Positions 25,458 through 33,459 of a stretch of DNA of 64,000 nucleotides are shown here, one piece after another. Position 1 is the first letter of the stretch, and each line of letters starts with the position of its first letter. The DNA lies in NCBI GenBank assembly GCA_022825665.1, contig JAJDWI010000149.1, positions 26,700 through 90,699 on the forward strand, written 5' to 3'. The DNA is from Candidatus Poribacteria bacterium (GTDB taxonomy: Bacteria; Poribacteria; WGA-4E; WGA-3G). The position numbers and the translations under genes were made by a program. The notes under the pieces are model-generated. The model ran no database searches. It had not been told where the DNA came from and worked only from the letters and a program-made list of their open reading frames with translations.

Positions 25458-27371
25458 CTATTCTGTGTTATCTCCACTGTTTGAGTTTTGATAATATTCA
25501 CCCAGTACCTCGTTTGCGAGGCTTCTACCGTCTTCAATAACCCGTGCGGCAAAATCGAGTGTAACCTCTGTGATATTTGCTTCTTGTGCGCGTTGTTCAA
25601 TACGGGTTTGTGTAATGTTTCTCATAAAACCTTCAGGTACTAAGTTTAAGCGTTCTATTGCATCCTCAGTCCATTGCAGAGTACTTACAAAATCAACATT
25701 CGTTGTAACATTTTGTGTGTTGGTGTCGGATTGCATAGCTCTGAGTTCAGGTGCATCTTCGCGAACAGCAGCTGCTTCACCCATGCTGTCGTCTATAATC
25801 TCTGTTGCAAATGCATTCGTGATAGTGCCAATTTTCTGAGACCGGGCAGACTTTTCTATGCGTGCTTTTACATTACGTCGCATGTAACCGCGGGGTACAG
25901 TGCGTAGTGCTTTCTTTGCTTGATCTGACCATTGTAGACGGACACCGTCAAATGTTTCCTCTTCAGCAGTTCCACCTTCGTCAATAGCGATGTGTTCAAG
26001 TGAATTTTTGTCAACCATTTGGAACCGTTCCGGTGGAGAGCTACAGACAGGACATTGAACGGGTTGTTGGTTATGTGCAGCATACCCACATTCCCCGCAG
26101 ATGTATGTCTGCACAGCGTCTGATTCTAAAACTTTTTGTTCAGCGATTTCTTTGGCAACGCGTGTGAGTTTTTCTGATGCACGTTGTGGCATAATTGCTT
26201 CCATAGCCATATCTATGACACTTTCGGTGATAACAGAATGTCCGCGTTCAATTGCAAAGCGGTGTACTGCTGTCTTCGCAATTCCACGAACCAGTGGAGG
26301 TGCTTTTTCCATACGATCCATTGCCTCTTGTGTCCATACAAGGGTTTCTTCAGCTTTGACATCAATTTGTGGAAAATAGCGTTGACTTGATAGGAGTACA
26401 TTGCACGGGGCAAGTCTTAATAAGTTTTCTGCGGTGCTGCCAATATCTGTATCTTGTTCGCTATGTACTCCGATTCTACCCAATACAAGGAGCCAAGGCT
26501 CAGTTTTTCGTGTGTATTGTATAATTTTTTCGTAAGCTTTTCCATCAAGTAGAGTAATTTTCAGTTGATAATCGTGTTCTTCTTTTGCGATAGAACGGGC
26601 TACTTCAAGATGTGACTGATATATTTTGGCAAGTCCCGTGTCAATTACTTCCTCATGGAGTTGCTCTTGTTCCTTAAATTTGAATGTTCTCGCAGCACGT
26701 TCGGTTAGGACGTTGACAACAGAATTGAATACGATATAGTGTAGATATGGATCATATACTCCAACTGCTTCCACTTGTCTGTTGAATTTTTGTCCAAGAC
26801 TAATAGCAGTTTTTAAGCCAGAAAAAGATTCTGGACTCCCATCAATTCCGACAAGGATATTTCCTGATTGCTCTTCAATTGGCTCAAGGTTTCTCACGAT
26901 CAACGTATCGGTTGTGATACGTCGGACGACGCGTTCACAGACTCCACCGATCAGACTATCTTTAACTGCTCCCATGCCAAGTGCACCCATAATGACCAGA
27001 TCGTAATCACTTTCTTGTATATCCTCAACCAATTTGATGTAGTGCTTACCCTCAGGCATCTTTGGTTCAAATGGAATATCAAACTTTTCGCATTTGTGTT
27101 TCATTACTTCAAGATAGGAATCCGATATGAGTTGAAGACCCATAGTGATAAGTGTATCGTGAATGCGACGTTGTTTTTCCAGTTCTACCTCATCTTGATA
27201 CTCTTCAGGCAGCGTATACTCCATCTGTTTGAAGCGAACATCGTGCATTTTTGCGGCGTAGACGTGCGATCCGACCAACTGTGAATTAAATTTCTTTGCG
27301 AATTCTACAGCCAAGTCAATACTGGCATCGGAATAGTCTGAATTGTCAACGGGTACGTATATTTTATTCAT
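25458..27371 (-). CDS. tandem universal stress protein fused to rubredoxin-like knot and three PCP_red domains
   Basis: About 637 residues. Two UspA domains come first (about 1-165 and 170-345); both keep nucleotide-binding glycines (GALGMGAVKDSLIGG and GRIGVHSEQDTDIGS). Next is a PCP_red domain (about 350-405), then a rubredoxin-type knot CGECG ... CPVC (about 430-460), and two further PCP_red domains (about 490-540 and 570-620), each beginning LQW[ST]. ATG 27371 is preferred because GGAAAAG precedes it; GTG 27383 is also open. The architecture joins ATP-sensing, iron-binding and PCP_red modules in one soluble protein. The role is unknown; redox or iron stress sensing is a guess. Confidence 0.85.
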   Translation of the reverse strand: MNKIYVPVDNSDYSDASIDLAVEFAKKFNSQLVGSHVYAAKMHDVRFKQMEYTLPEEYQDEVELEKQRRIHDTLITMGLQLISDSYLEVMKHKCEKFDIPFEPKMPEGKHYIKLVEDIQESDYDLVIMGALGMGAVKDSLIGGVCERVVRRITTDTLIVRNLEPIEEQSGNILVGIDGSPESFSGLKTAISLGQKFNRQVEAVGVYDPYLHYIVFNSVVNVLTERAARTFKFKEQEQLHEEVIDTGLAKIYQSHLEVARSIAKEEHDYQLKITLLDGKAYEKIIQYTRKTEPWLLVLGRIGVHSEQDTDIGSTAENLLRLAPCNVLLSSQRYFPQIDVKAEETLVWTQEAMDRMEKAPPLVRGIAKTAVHRFAIERGHSVITESVIDMAMEAIMPQRASEKLTRVAKEIAEQKVLESDAVQTYICGECGYAAHNQQPVQCPVCSSPPERFQMVDKNSLEHIAIDEGGTAEEETFDGVRLQWSDQAKKALRTVPRGYMRRNVKARIEKSARSQKIGTITNAFATEIIDDSMGEAAAVREDAPELRAMQSDTNTQNVTTNVDFVSTLQWTEDAIERLNLVPEGFMRNITQTRIEQRAQEANITEVTLDFAARVIEDGRSLANEVLGEYYQNSNSGDNTE

Positions 27372-27406
27372 AATCTTTTCCACACTTGTCAGACAAGGTA
27401 ATGGAT

Positions 27407-27670
27407 TTATTCTGTCTCAATATTATCCTTAGATATGTAGCGCGAACCGATGAAACCACCAAGTATGTGTGCGAATATAACTGCTGGCCATAAGTAAATC
27501 ATCGCTGTTTGCCAATCCCAATGGAGCACAAATCTTCTGACGACAATGTTCAGGACAATTGGAATATATAAACATCTACTCCAAGGACGACTAAACTTTT
27601 TGAAACGCACACGGAAAAATCCGAAGGGGAAATGAACCAGAAATGCTGTAAAGGATATAATTAGGTTCAA
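27407..27670 (-). CDS. small membrane protein downstream of SCO
   Basis: 87 residues with two or three hydrophobic segments (about 1-18, 35-50 and 55-75). The likely start is TTG 27670, next to the SCO stop, and no clear ribosome site is visible. I do not recognise the family. As the last gene of the oxidase cluster it may help oxidase assembly. Confidence 0.55.
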   Translation of the reverse strand: MNLIISFTAFLVHFPFGFFRVRFKKFSRPWSRCLYIPIVLNIVVRRFVLHWDWQTAMIYLWPAVIFAHILGGFIGSRYISKDNIETE

Positions 27671-27675
27671 TTACT

Positions 27676-28311
27676 TTAACTTCCAAGAAGTGTATTAACA
27701 TCCTTGCGTAGTCGTTTCATAGCAGATTTCTGATGACTATCGTAATAACCGTATATTTCACCGTCTGGCGTAACGAGAACAAACTTTCTACTATGTGGTA
27801 ACATTCCTTCGTGATATGCTGCTGCTAATTTAAATCCCTTGTTAGCCAGTTTGTAAATCTGTTCCTTATTTCCAGTTAGAAAATGCCAACGATTCTCATC
27901 TGCTCCGTATCGATTTGCATATTGTAAGAGAACATCAGTTGTATCTCTATCTGGATCAACTGTGAATGATACGAAGTTGATTTCTTGTGAGTTAAATTCC
28001 GATTGCAGGTTTGCCATCTCCAGTGTCATTTTAGGACAAATCGTAGGACAATTTGTGAAGATAAAATCTGCAACCCAAACTTTTCCTTTTAAATCAGATA
28101 ATGTCAACTTGTGTCCCTGCTGATTTATTAAACTAAATTCTGGAACGTTAGTTGTTGCCACCTCAGGTGTTGGATCTGGTTTTTTGTTAAATACTAACCA
28201 TAAATTGAAAAGCGCAATACCTATAACTATAAGTCCTAACACAATCCAAGGTAGTGTGCTTTTTTCAATTTTTCGATCATTTTGCTTAAGGTCTACAGTC
28301 TGATTCTCCAT
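27676..28311 (-). CDS. SCO family copper chaperone for cytochrome oxidase
   Basis: 211 residues with one N-terminal membrane anchor (about 20-42) and a periplasmic thioredoxin-like domain. The copper-binding Cys-x3-Cys is in TNCPTICPKM near residue 93, and the partner His lies in LPHSRKFVLV near 178. SCO proteins insert copper into the CuA centre of subunit II. It follows the genes for subunits III and IV at the end of the oxidase block, as expected. Confidence 0.93.
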   Translation of the reverse strand: MENQTVDLKQNDRKIEKSTLPWIVLGLIVIGIALFNLWLVFNKKPDPTPEVATTNVPEFSLINQQGHKLTLSDLKGKVWVADFIFTNCPTICPKMTLEMANLQSEFNSQEINFVSFTVDPDRDTTDVLLQYANRYGADENRWHFLTGNKEQIYKLANKGFKLAAAYHEGMLPHSRKFVLVTPDGEIYGYYDSHQKSAMKRLRKDVNTLLGS

Positions 28312-28356
28312 TTTAATTATGCCTACAATTTGTAGATTTTGACCTTTGCTGTATCC

Positions 28357-28695
28357 TTAGCGCTGTGTGGTGTCTACGACTTCTGCTGCTGGTTTTTCTA
28401 TAGCATTGAGTCGTGAATCCATAGTAATATCAGGCATCAACATAATTACCAGAAAAACACAGATAAGAAATGGTGTAATAACGATTGCTGCCAAAATACC
28501 TTTCTCAAACTTAAGGTGCATAAAATAAGCAGCAACTAAGATAGCCTTACCACATGCCAAACCGATGAGTAGAATACCTTTTATAACAATAGAATATTCT
28601 GGGATAGCTACTCCTACCTCAATAGCAGTTAATATGAAAAGATATAAGAAAATTAACATATACTTCGGATGTTCATTATGTCCGTTTTGAGCCAT
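28357..28695 (-). CDS. ctaF: cytochrome c oxidase subunit IV (CtaF-like)
   Basis: About 112 residues with three transmembrane segments, fitting prokaryotic subunit IV. Characteristic features are HPKYMLIFLYLFILTAIEV in the first helix and ILVAAYFMHLKFE in the second. ATG 28695 is chosen because AGGAGG lies 8 bp upstream; TTG 28701 is also open. The gene sits directly behind subunit III. Confidence 0.9.
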   Translation of the reverse strand: MAQNGHNEHPKYMLIFLYLFILTAIEVGVAIPEYSIVIKGILLIGLACGKAILVAAYFMHLKFEKGILAAIVITPFLICVFLVIMLMPDITMDSRLNAIEKPAAEVVDTTQR

Positions 28696-28707
28696 ATTCA
28701 ATACCTC

Positions 28708-29358
28708 CTACAGTAAATAGATAAAGGTGAAAACCATAATCCAAATAAGGTCAACGAAGTGCCAATAAAGTCCTACAATTTCTACTTCGTGGTTAAACTC
28801 AGCAGTATATCTTCCCCGTAACCCATGTATCAATATAACAATCAGATATATCACACCGCCAGTAACATGTAGTCCATGGAATCCTGTGATAGCATAGAAA
28901 GTGGGACCGAAAAGGTTTGAACCAGATATAGCACCACCTTTTAACCCATGTTCAGGAATATCGGTGAGAGTTAACCCGTGTTTTATCAGGTGTGTCCATT
29001 CATACGCCTGCAATCCAAGAAAGATTACACCTCCTAAGATAGTTAAACCGAGGAAAGTGCACATCCGAGACACGTTGCCTTTTTGAATTGACTCTAACGC
29101 TTTAACCATTGTGACGCTGCTACAAATTAGTAGGAATGTCATACCTGCGGTTAGGTTTATACCGAGTATTTCACTTGGCGGAACCCATCCAATTACACCT
29201 GCTCCAGCTCTGAGTGCGGCATAAGCTGCGAGCAAGGCACCAAAAGACATGGTATCCCCTATAAGGAAAATCCACATGCCGAGTTTGCCGAGACTATCAG
29301 GCGTTAACGATGGTTCGTATACGTCTTCAGTATGATCTAAAGTGGTAGCTTGTTCCAC
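28708..29358 (-). CDS. ctaE: cytochrome c oxidase subunit III
   Basis: About 216 residues with five transmembrane helices after a short soluble N-terminus. Family motifs include GMWIFLIGDTMSFGALLAAY in the first helix, LGLQAYEW, and ITGFHGLHVTGGVIYL with YWHFVDLIWIMVF at the end. I prefer GTG 29358, with AAGGAG 9 bp upstream, over TTG 29379. This is the more canonical of two subunit III proteins here; the other is at 30624-31217, and a DNA methyltransferase separates them. Confidence 0.92.
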   Translation of the reverse strand: MEQATTLDHTEDVYEPSLTPDSLGKLGMWIFLIGDTMSFGALLAAYAALRAGAGVIGWVPPSEILGINLTAGMTFLLICSSVTMVKALESIQKGNVSRMCTFLGLTILGGVIFLGLQAYEWTHLIKHGLTLTDIPEHGLKGGAISGSNLFGPTFYAITGFHGLHVTGGVIYLIVILIHGLRGRYTAEFNHEVEIVGLYWHFVDLIWIMVFTFIYLL

Positions 29359-29476
29359 TATACTTAACTCCTTTTCCAATTATTATTCGCTGTGGTAGAC
29401 GTTGTTTGAAACCGATGGTACAAACAGAAGTCCACTTATTTATGATTCACTATAGTTCACTAATTGTTATTAAATA

Positions 29477-30346
29477 TTAATGTGTGCCGCATTGAATTCG
29501 AGCCTCAGCCATAGATGCGATCTCACTGTCAATCTCAAACCCAATGAAGTCTCGTCCTTCCTTTCGTGCTGCGATACCAGTAGAACCTGAACCCGCAAAT
29601 GGATCGCAAACAACAGAACCTTCTACAGAGAAAATCCTGATTAAGTGTCGCAATAAAGGCACTGGTTTTGCAGCGATATGTCCAAATTTCTCACGAGGTT
29701 TAGGTACTGGAATCACTGTCCCTGGAAAACGATCTTTATCAACAACAGGGTCAGATACGTCTATAAGTCCAGTCTGATATTGAAGCCAGTTGTCTACGAA
29801 TGTTCCTTCGCGTGGAGACTGAGCTAAAATAATAATCTCCATCTGTGGTTTGAGTTGTGGAGTCTTTCTCCCACCTAAAGCTGTTATAATCCTCTCTTTT
29901 TCTTTATCTGGCAGATTACGTTTCTGTACGAAATGGTCTTGTTTAAATGCTTTTGCTTGACCTTCATACCTCCATGCTAACATATCCCTGATTTCAAAAC
30001 CTGCGTCCTCAATTGCACTTGTTGCGCGATGCGATAATCTTGGGTGTGAAAAACAGAGAACAAATCCACCCGGTTTTATAATGCGAAACCACTGTTCAGC
30101 GACCGGTTTTAGGAATCTATATAAATTATGACCTTGTGCTCGGTCAAATTTCATTCCTACAGGAAGTCCGCCAATTACTCCTTTTTTTTGTCTGGATCTA
30201 ATTCGCTGTGTATTCCATCTATCGTCCATTCCATCAAGGAAATAGGGCGGATCAGTTAAAATAAGAGACACACTTTGTGGTGGAATCTTAGACATTCCTT
30301 TGCGGCAATCTATACATTGAATCCAAGAATCACCACTATTATTCAT
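29477..30346 (-). CDS. DNA methyltransferase (DPPY, beta-class order) inside the oxidase cluster
   Basis: 289 residues. The catalytic motif TDPPYFLDGMDD comes near the N-terminus (about residue 31) and the SAM-binding motif CDPFAGSGSTGIAA near the C-terminus (about 245), the beta-class order with target recognition between. DPPY enzymes methylate adenine N6 or cytosine N4. No endonuclease gene is adjacent. It lies between a small membrane protein and subunit III, with about 100 bp on the 3' side, and has nothing to do with respiration, so it looks inserted or pleiotropic. Confidence 0.9.
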   Translation of the reverse strand: MNNSGDSWIQCIDCRKGMSKIPPQSVSLILTDPPYFLDGMDDRWNTQRIRSRQKKGVIGGLPVGMKFDRAQGHNLYRFLKPVAEQWFRIIKPGGFVLCFSHPRLSHRATSAIEDAGFEIRDMLAWRYEGQAKAFKQDHFVQKRNLPDKEKERIITALGGRKTPQLKPQMEIIILAQSPREGTFVDNWLQYQTGLIDVSDPVVDKDRFPGTVIPVPKPREKFGHIAAKPVPLLRHLIRIFSVEGSVVCDPFAGSGSTGIAARKEGRDFIGFEIDSEIASMAEARIQCGTH

Positions 30347-30384
30347 TGTTACACCAATTTCCTTTATTAGCTGGTGTATGCGTG

Positions 30385-30624
30385 TTAAGTCTTCAAGTTC
30401 CTATTAGTCCGTCGATAAAGATAGAATACACTTCCTCCGATGATCCCGAATACAGTAAACGGCATTGACATCATAAATAACACACTCCAGTTAAAACCTC
30501 TTGCAATAGGTTCATTTAGGTCTTTACAAGCAGGACATGCTTCAAGTGACTGTGGTAGAAATGATATTACTAAGCCTATTACCAGAATCCAAAGGACAAT
30601 ATGTCGTATCATGCGTAACTCCAT
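30385..30624 (-). CDS. small exported membrane protein of oxidase cluster
   Basis: 80 residues: a signal-like hydrophobic N-terminus ending near the short motif EACPACKDLNEP, then one transmembrane helix (about 48-70) and a basic tail. ATG 30624 overlaps the upstream stop as TAATG, so translation is coupled. The Cys-x-x-Cys might bind a metal or be redox active. The family is not recognised. The longer open frame starting at 30693 has no support. Confidence 0.65.
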   Translation of the reverse strand: MELRMIRHIVLWILVIGLVISFLPQSLEACPACKDLNEPIARGFNWSVLFMMSMPFTVFGIIGGSVFYLYRRTNRNLKT

Positions 30625-31217
30625 TATGCGAAATATACCAGAAAGTATAGGATTGGCCACAACGCGACCACATAAATCCAATATATCGTACATGTTTCAA
30701 CACCTATATGACTATCTGATGAAAACCTACCAGAAAATGCCATACCGATAACAATTGCTAACCATATTACTGCCCCTAACACGTGAATAGCATGACATCC
30801 TATCAGTACATAAAAGATAGCTCCATAAACACCGGACTGTAGTGTTAATCCTTTGCCAATAAGTTGTACCCATTCACTTCCTTGAATTATCAGAAATGCC
30901 AGTCCTAAAGTACCTGTGAGAATCAGCAAATTTTGGCATAGTTTTACCCTATCTAATTGAATAGACCGAAGTGCTCGAAATATCGTGTATCCACTGATGA
31001 TTAACAATAGTGTATTGAAACCTGTTACTATACGTGGCAGTTCAATGTCAGCATGCGATAACGGGGGCCAAGTAACATTTCCCATCCGAAAAACCAGAAA
31101 TGCCCCTATCAAACCGGAGAATAACATTGTCTCAGATCCGAGCAAAATTAATACTGCCAATTTAGCATTACTTAGGGGACGATTATCGGTCATTTCAAAT
31201 TCAGTCTGTGCCATCAT
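30624..31217 (-). CDS. second heme-copper oxidase subunit III-like protein
   Basis: 197 residues with five transmembrane helices. LAVLILLGSETMLFSGLIGAF resembles the first helix of subunit III, and VLIGCHAIHVLGAVIWLAIV the conserved His-rich helix. It is shorter and more diverged than the ctaE product at 28708-29358, and its last helix has TIYWIYVVALWPILYF in place of the usual YWHFVD. It is coupled by 4 bp to the upstream small gene. It may be a second, structural subunit III or serve another oxidase. Confidence 0.85.
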   Translation of the reverse strand: MMAQTEFEMTDNRPLSNAKLAVLILLGSETMLFSGLIGAFLVFRMGNVTWPPLSHADIELPRIVTGFNTLLLIISGYTIFRALRSIQLDRVKLCQNLLILTGTLGLAFLIIQGSEWVQLIGKGLTLQSGVYGAIFYVLIGCHAIHVLGAVIWLAIVIGMAFSGRFSSDSHIGVETCTIYWIYVVALWPILYFLVYFA

Positions 31218-31480
31218 TTGGAAACTCTACTTGCTCCTCTTCTTTTGAATCTGTCAACGATGTATTGAATTACCATCTCATAGAAGGCAGCACCGATTAA
31301 TGATATACCGATTATACCCGCGATGATTGTAGCAATCACTGATACGATGGTCTTTATGACTGGAGGTGCATCTAAACCCAAAACAAAACCTAACATAGTT
31401 ATCGCAAACATACTAAGAAAAAGTAGTCCTAATATCAAACCAACTTTTCTATTTCGACTTCTTTGTTCTTGTTCTTTCAT
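31214..31480 (-). CDS. small membrane protein of oxidase cluster
   Basis: 88 residues with a basic N-terminus and two transmembrane segments (about 13-35 and 42-70). ATG 31480 follows a purine-rich GGAGGAA stretch. It overlaps the second subunit III gene. No family is recognised; a subunit IV-like or assembly role is plausible from position only. Confidence 0.65.
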   Translation of the reverse strand: MKEQEQRSRNRKVGLILGLLFLSMFAITMLGFVLGLDAPPVIKTIVSVIATIIAGIIGISLIGAAFYEMVIQYIVDRFKRRGASRVSK

Positions 31481-31498
31481 TTTTCCTCCTATGATAGA

Positions 31499-32425
31499 TC
31501 ATATTTTATCTATTGCCATCATGAGAAATATCAATGGAAGATACAATAATGATGCGTGTAGGACATATCTTGCTGCTTTAAGAGAACTTGTTTTTTGAAA
31601 ATAGATACCACTTATAAGGAACATTCCACCAATCAATAGTGCAGAAATAAAATAGATTCCCCCTGCAATGTTGAATAAGGTTGGAAGTAGACCGACCCCA
31701 AACAATGCCAAACAGTTGATGACAACCTGATGACGTGTACTTGTTCCATCTGGATGTATTACGGGTAATAATTTTAATCCTGCATTTGCATAATCTTCAC
31801 GATAGATATATGCTATTGCAAGAGAATGTGGTAGTTGCCATAGAAAGAGAATTGCAAACAATACCCAGACTGATCCTGTAAGTGTATTTTGTGCTGCAAC
31901 CCATCCAACAACCGGTGGTAATGCCCCCGGTATAGCACCAACCAGAGTGCATAATGACGTGCTTCGCTTCATCGGGGTATATGCAAATAGATAACTTACT
32001 ACAATAAGTGAGATGACAAAACCGCTTAATGGATTGACAATAAACGTTAGATATAGCATTCCGCCACATGTTAAAATCACACAGAACAGCAACGCTTCAG
32101 TAGCATGTAATCTACCCGCGGGTAATGGTCTTTGCTGTGTTCTGGACATCAGGGAATCAATATCTCTTTCTAAATATTGATTAAGACCTAATACCCCGCC
32201 TGCAGTTAATCCTGAACCGATTAAAGTATGTAGAAACAGTATCCAATTAACCGCGCCCTGTGTGCTGAGATAGAATCCAGCAGCGGTAGTAATCAATATC
32301 ATCAGGACCATACGAGGTTTAGTGAGTTCAATATAATCCTCTACCCGCTGAACCAAAGCTGATGTTTTTGTCTGAGAGTTTGCTGCATCACTGTTATTTG
32401 GTAATGCTGCTGTGTTAAATGACAT
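31499..32425 (-). CDS. ctaB: protoheme IX farnesyltransferase (heme O synthase)
   Basis: Adds a farnesyl group to protoheme to make heme O for the oxidase. The 308-residue UbiA-family membrane protein has nine predicted helices. The prenyl-diphosphate-binding motif lies in LNQYLERDIDSLMSRTQQRP (about residues 82-101), and the second conserved loop YTPMKRSTSL is at about 150. It is followed by ctaB-independent small genes and preceded by ctaA, which completes heme A synthesis. Confidence 0.95.
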   Translation of the reverse strand: MSFNTAALPNNSDAANSQTKTSALVQRVEDYIELTKPRMVLMILITTAAGFYLSTQGAVNWILFLHTLIGSGLTAGGVLGLNQYLERDIDSLMSRTQQRPLPAGRLHATEALLFCVILTCGGMLYLTFIVNPLSGFVISLIVVSYLFAYTPMKRSTSLCTLVGAIPGALPPVVGWVAAQNTLTGSVWVLFAILFLWQLPHSLAIAYIYREDYANAGLKLLPVIHPDGTSTRHQVVINCLALFGVGLLPTLFNIAGGIYFISALLIGGMFLISGIYFQKTSSLKAARYVLHASLLYLPLIFLMMAIDKI

Positions 32426-32434
32426 TTTGTAATC

Positions 32435-33394
32435 TCATTCGGTTACCAGTGTAGTATTGACCGGTATATTTTCAGTAATTGTTTCTTTAGTAAATCTATA
32501 TAGTTTCAATGTCAAAACAAAACTACTTACTAACATGAGAGCACCAACTGCTACATGTGAAGTTGTTATAATATCTGTAAGTAGAGTTGATACAGCTTCT
32601 CCAAATACAGTTAGTTTTGTAATGTAGGCACCAAACCCAAGCAGTAACTGAACTAAGAGCAATCCAAATAATATCAACGGTAGTTGCAAACCAAAATCCT
32701 GAGAAACCTCACCCAAACTTAGAAAACGTCTCATCAACAAGAATATATGCAGTGCTACCAAGAAAGCAAATAAAAGGTGTGCGTCAAGTCTGTTACCTGT
32801 ATGCCGTAAAATTGCCCCGAAAATGAGTTGAATATATATCAGACAAGTCGTAATCAAACTTAATCTGCGCAGTTTCTTTGCTGTAACGTTATCAACATTC
32901 GTTTCAGACTGGTGCTGATTTTCAATCCAATCAGACGATGTAAATAAACATATCCCGCACAAAAGTGCAAAGAATGCTTGTGCCAAACATGCATGTAATA
33001 TAGCAAAATTGGGATTGAGTTCTGTTACACGAAGTCCTCCGAGAACCCCTTGTACACTGACCCCGATTAGAGCGGTTATTCCGAGCCATATTACCCACTT
33101 ACGAGTTTCCTTAACAAATAACATGACTAACAGAACTATCGTCAACATCCCAACCAATGAACCCATTAAACGATGGCTATGCTCATATAGGATACCACCT
33201 ACCATCTCTGATAGCGGATACAGAAACATATTATATCCGAAGGTTGTGGGCCAATCCGGGACTGCTAATCCTGATTCAGTGCTTGTTACAATACCTCCAA
33301 TTACGATAAGTAAGAATGTTGCCCCTGCAGTGATGAGTGCAATCCGATGGAGCCAAGGACTATAACTGATTTGCTTCATCATACTAAATGCCAC
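32435..33394 (-). CDS. ctaA: heme A synthase (COX15/CtaA)
   Basis: Oxidises the heme O methyl group to make heme A. The 319-residue membrane protein has eight helices and the expected His ligands, in LYEHSHRLMGSLVG (about residue 70), ILHACLAQAFFALL (about 133), LRHTGNRLDAHLLFAF (about 215) and TTSHVAVGALML (about 280). The frame starts with GTG 33394; an ATG at 33382 is an alternative and neither has a strong ribosome site. It lies between coxA and ctaB, as in many oxidase operons. Confidence 0.93.
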   Translation of the reverse strand: MAFSMMKQISYSPWLHRIALITAGATFLLIVIGGIVTSTESGLAVPDWPTTFGYNMFLYPLSEMVGGILYEHSHRLMGSLVGMLTIVLLVMLFVKETRKWVIWLGITALIGVSVQGVLGGLRVTELNPNFAILHACLAQAFFALLCGICLFTSSDWIENQHQSETNVDNVTAKKLRRLSLITTCLIYIQLIFGAILRHTGNRLDAHLLFAFLVALHIFLLMRRFLSLGEVSQDFGLQLPLILFGLLLVQLLLGFGAYITKLTVFGEAVSTLLTDIITTSHVAVGALMLVSSFVLTLKLYRFTKETITENIPVNTTLVTE

Positions 33395-33410
33395 AGAGGT
33401 GACCTATGTT

Positions 33411-33438
33411 GATAGGTGTGGTCTAATCTACACCTATC
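33411..33438 (-). terminator. hairpin between ctaD and ctaA
   Basis: GATAGGTGT and ACACCTATC (9 bp, perfect) flank a 10-base loop. No T-run follows on the transcribed strand, so it is more likely an mRNA-processing or attenuation hairpin than a strong terminator. Confidence 0.4.
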
Positions 33439-33459
33439 ATTCATCAAGTCTTGACTCAA

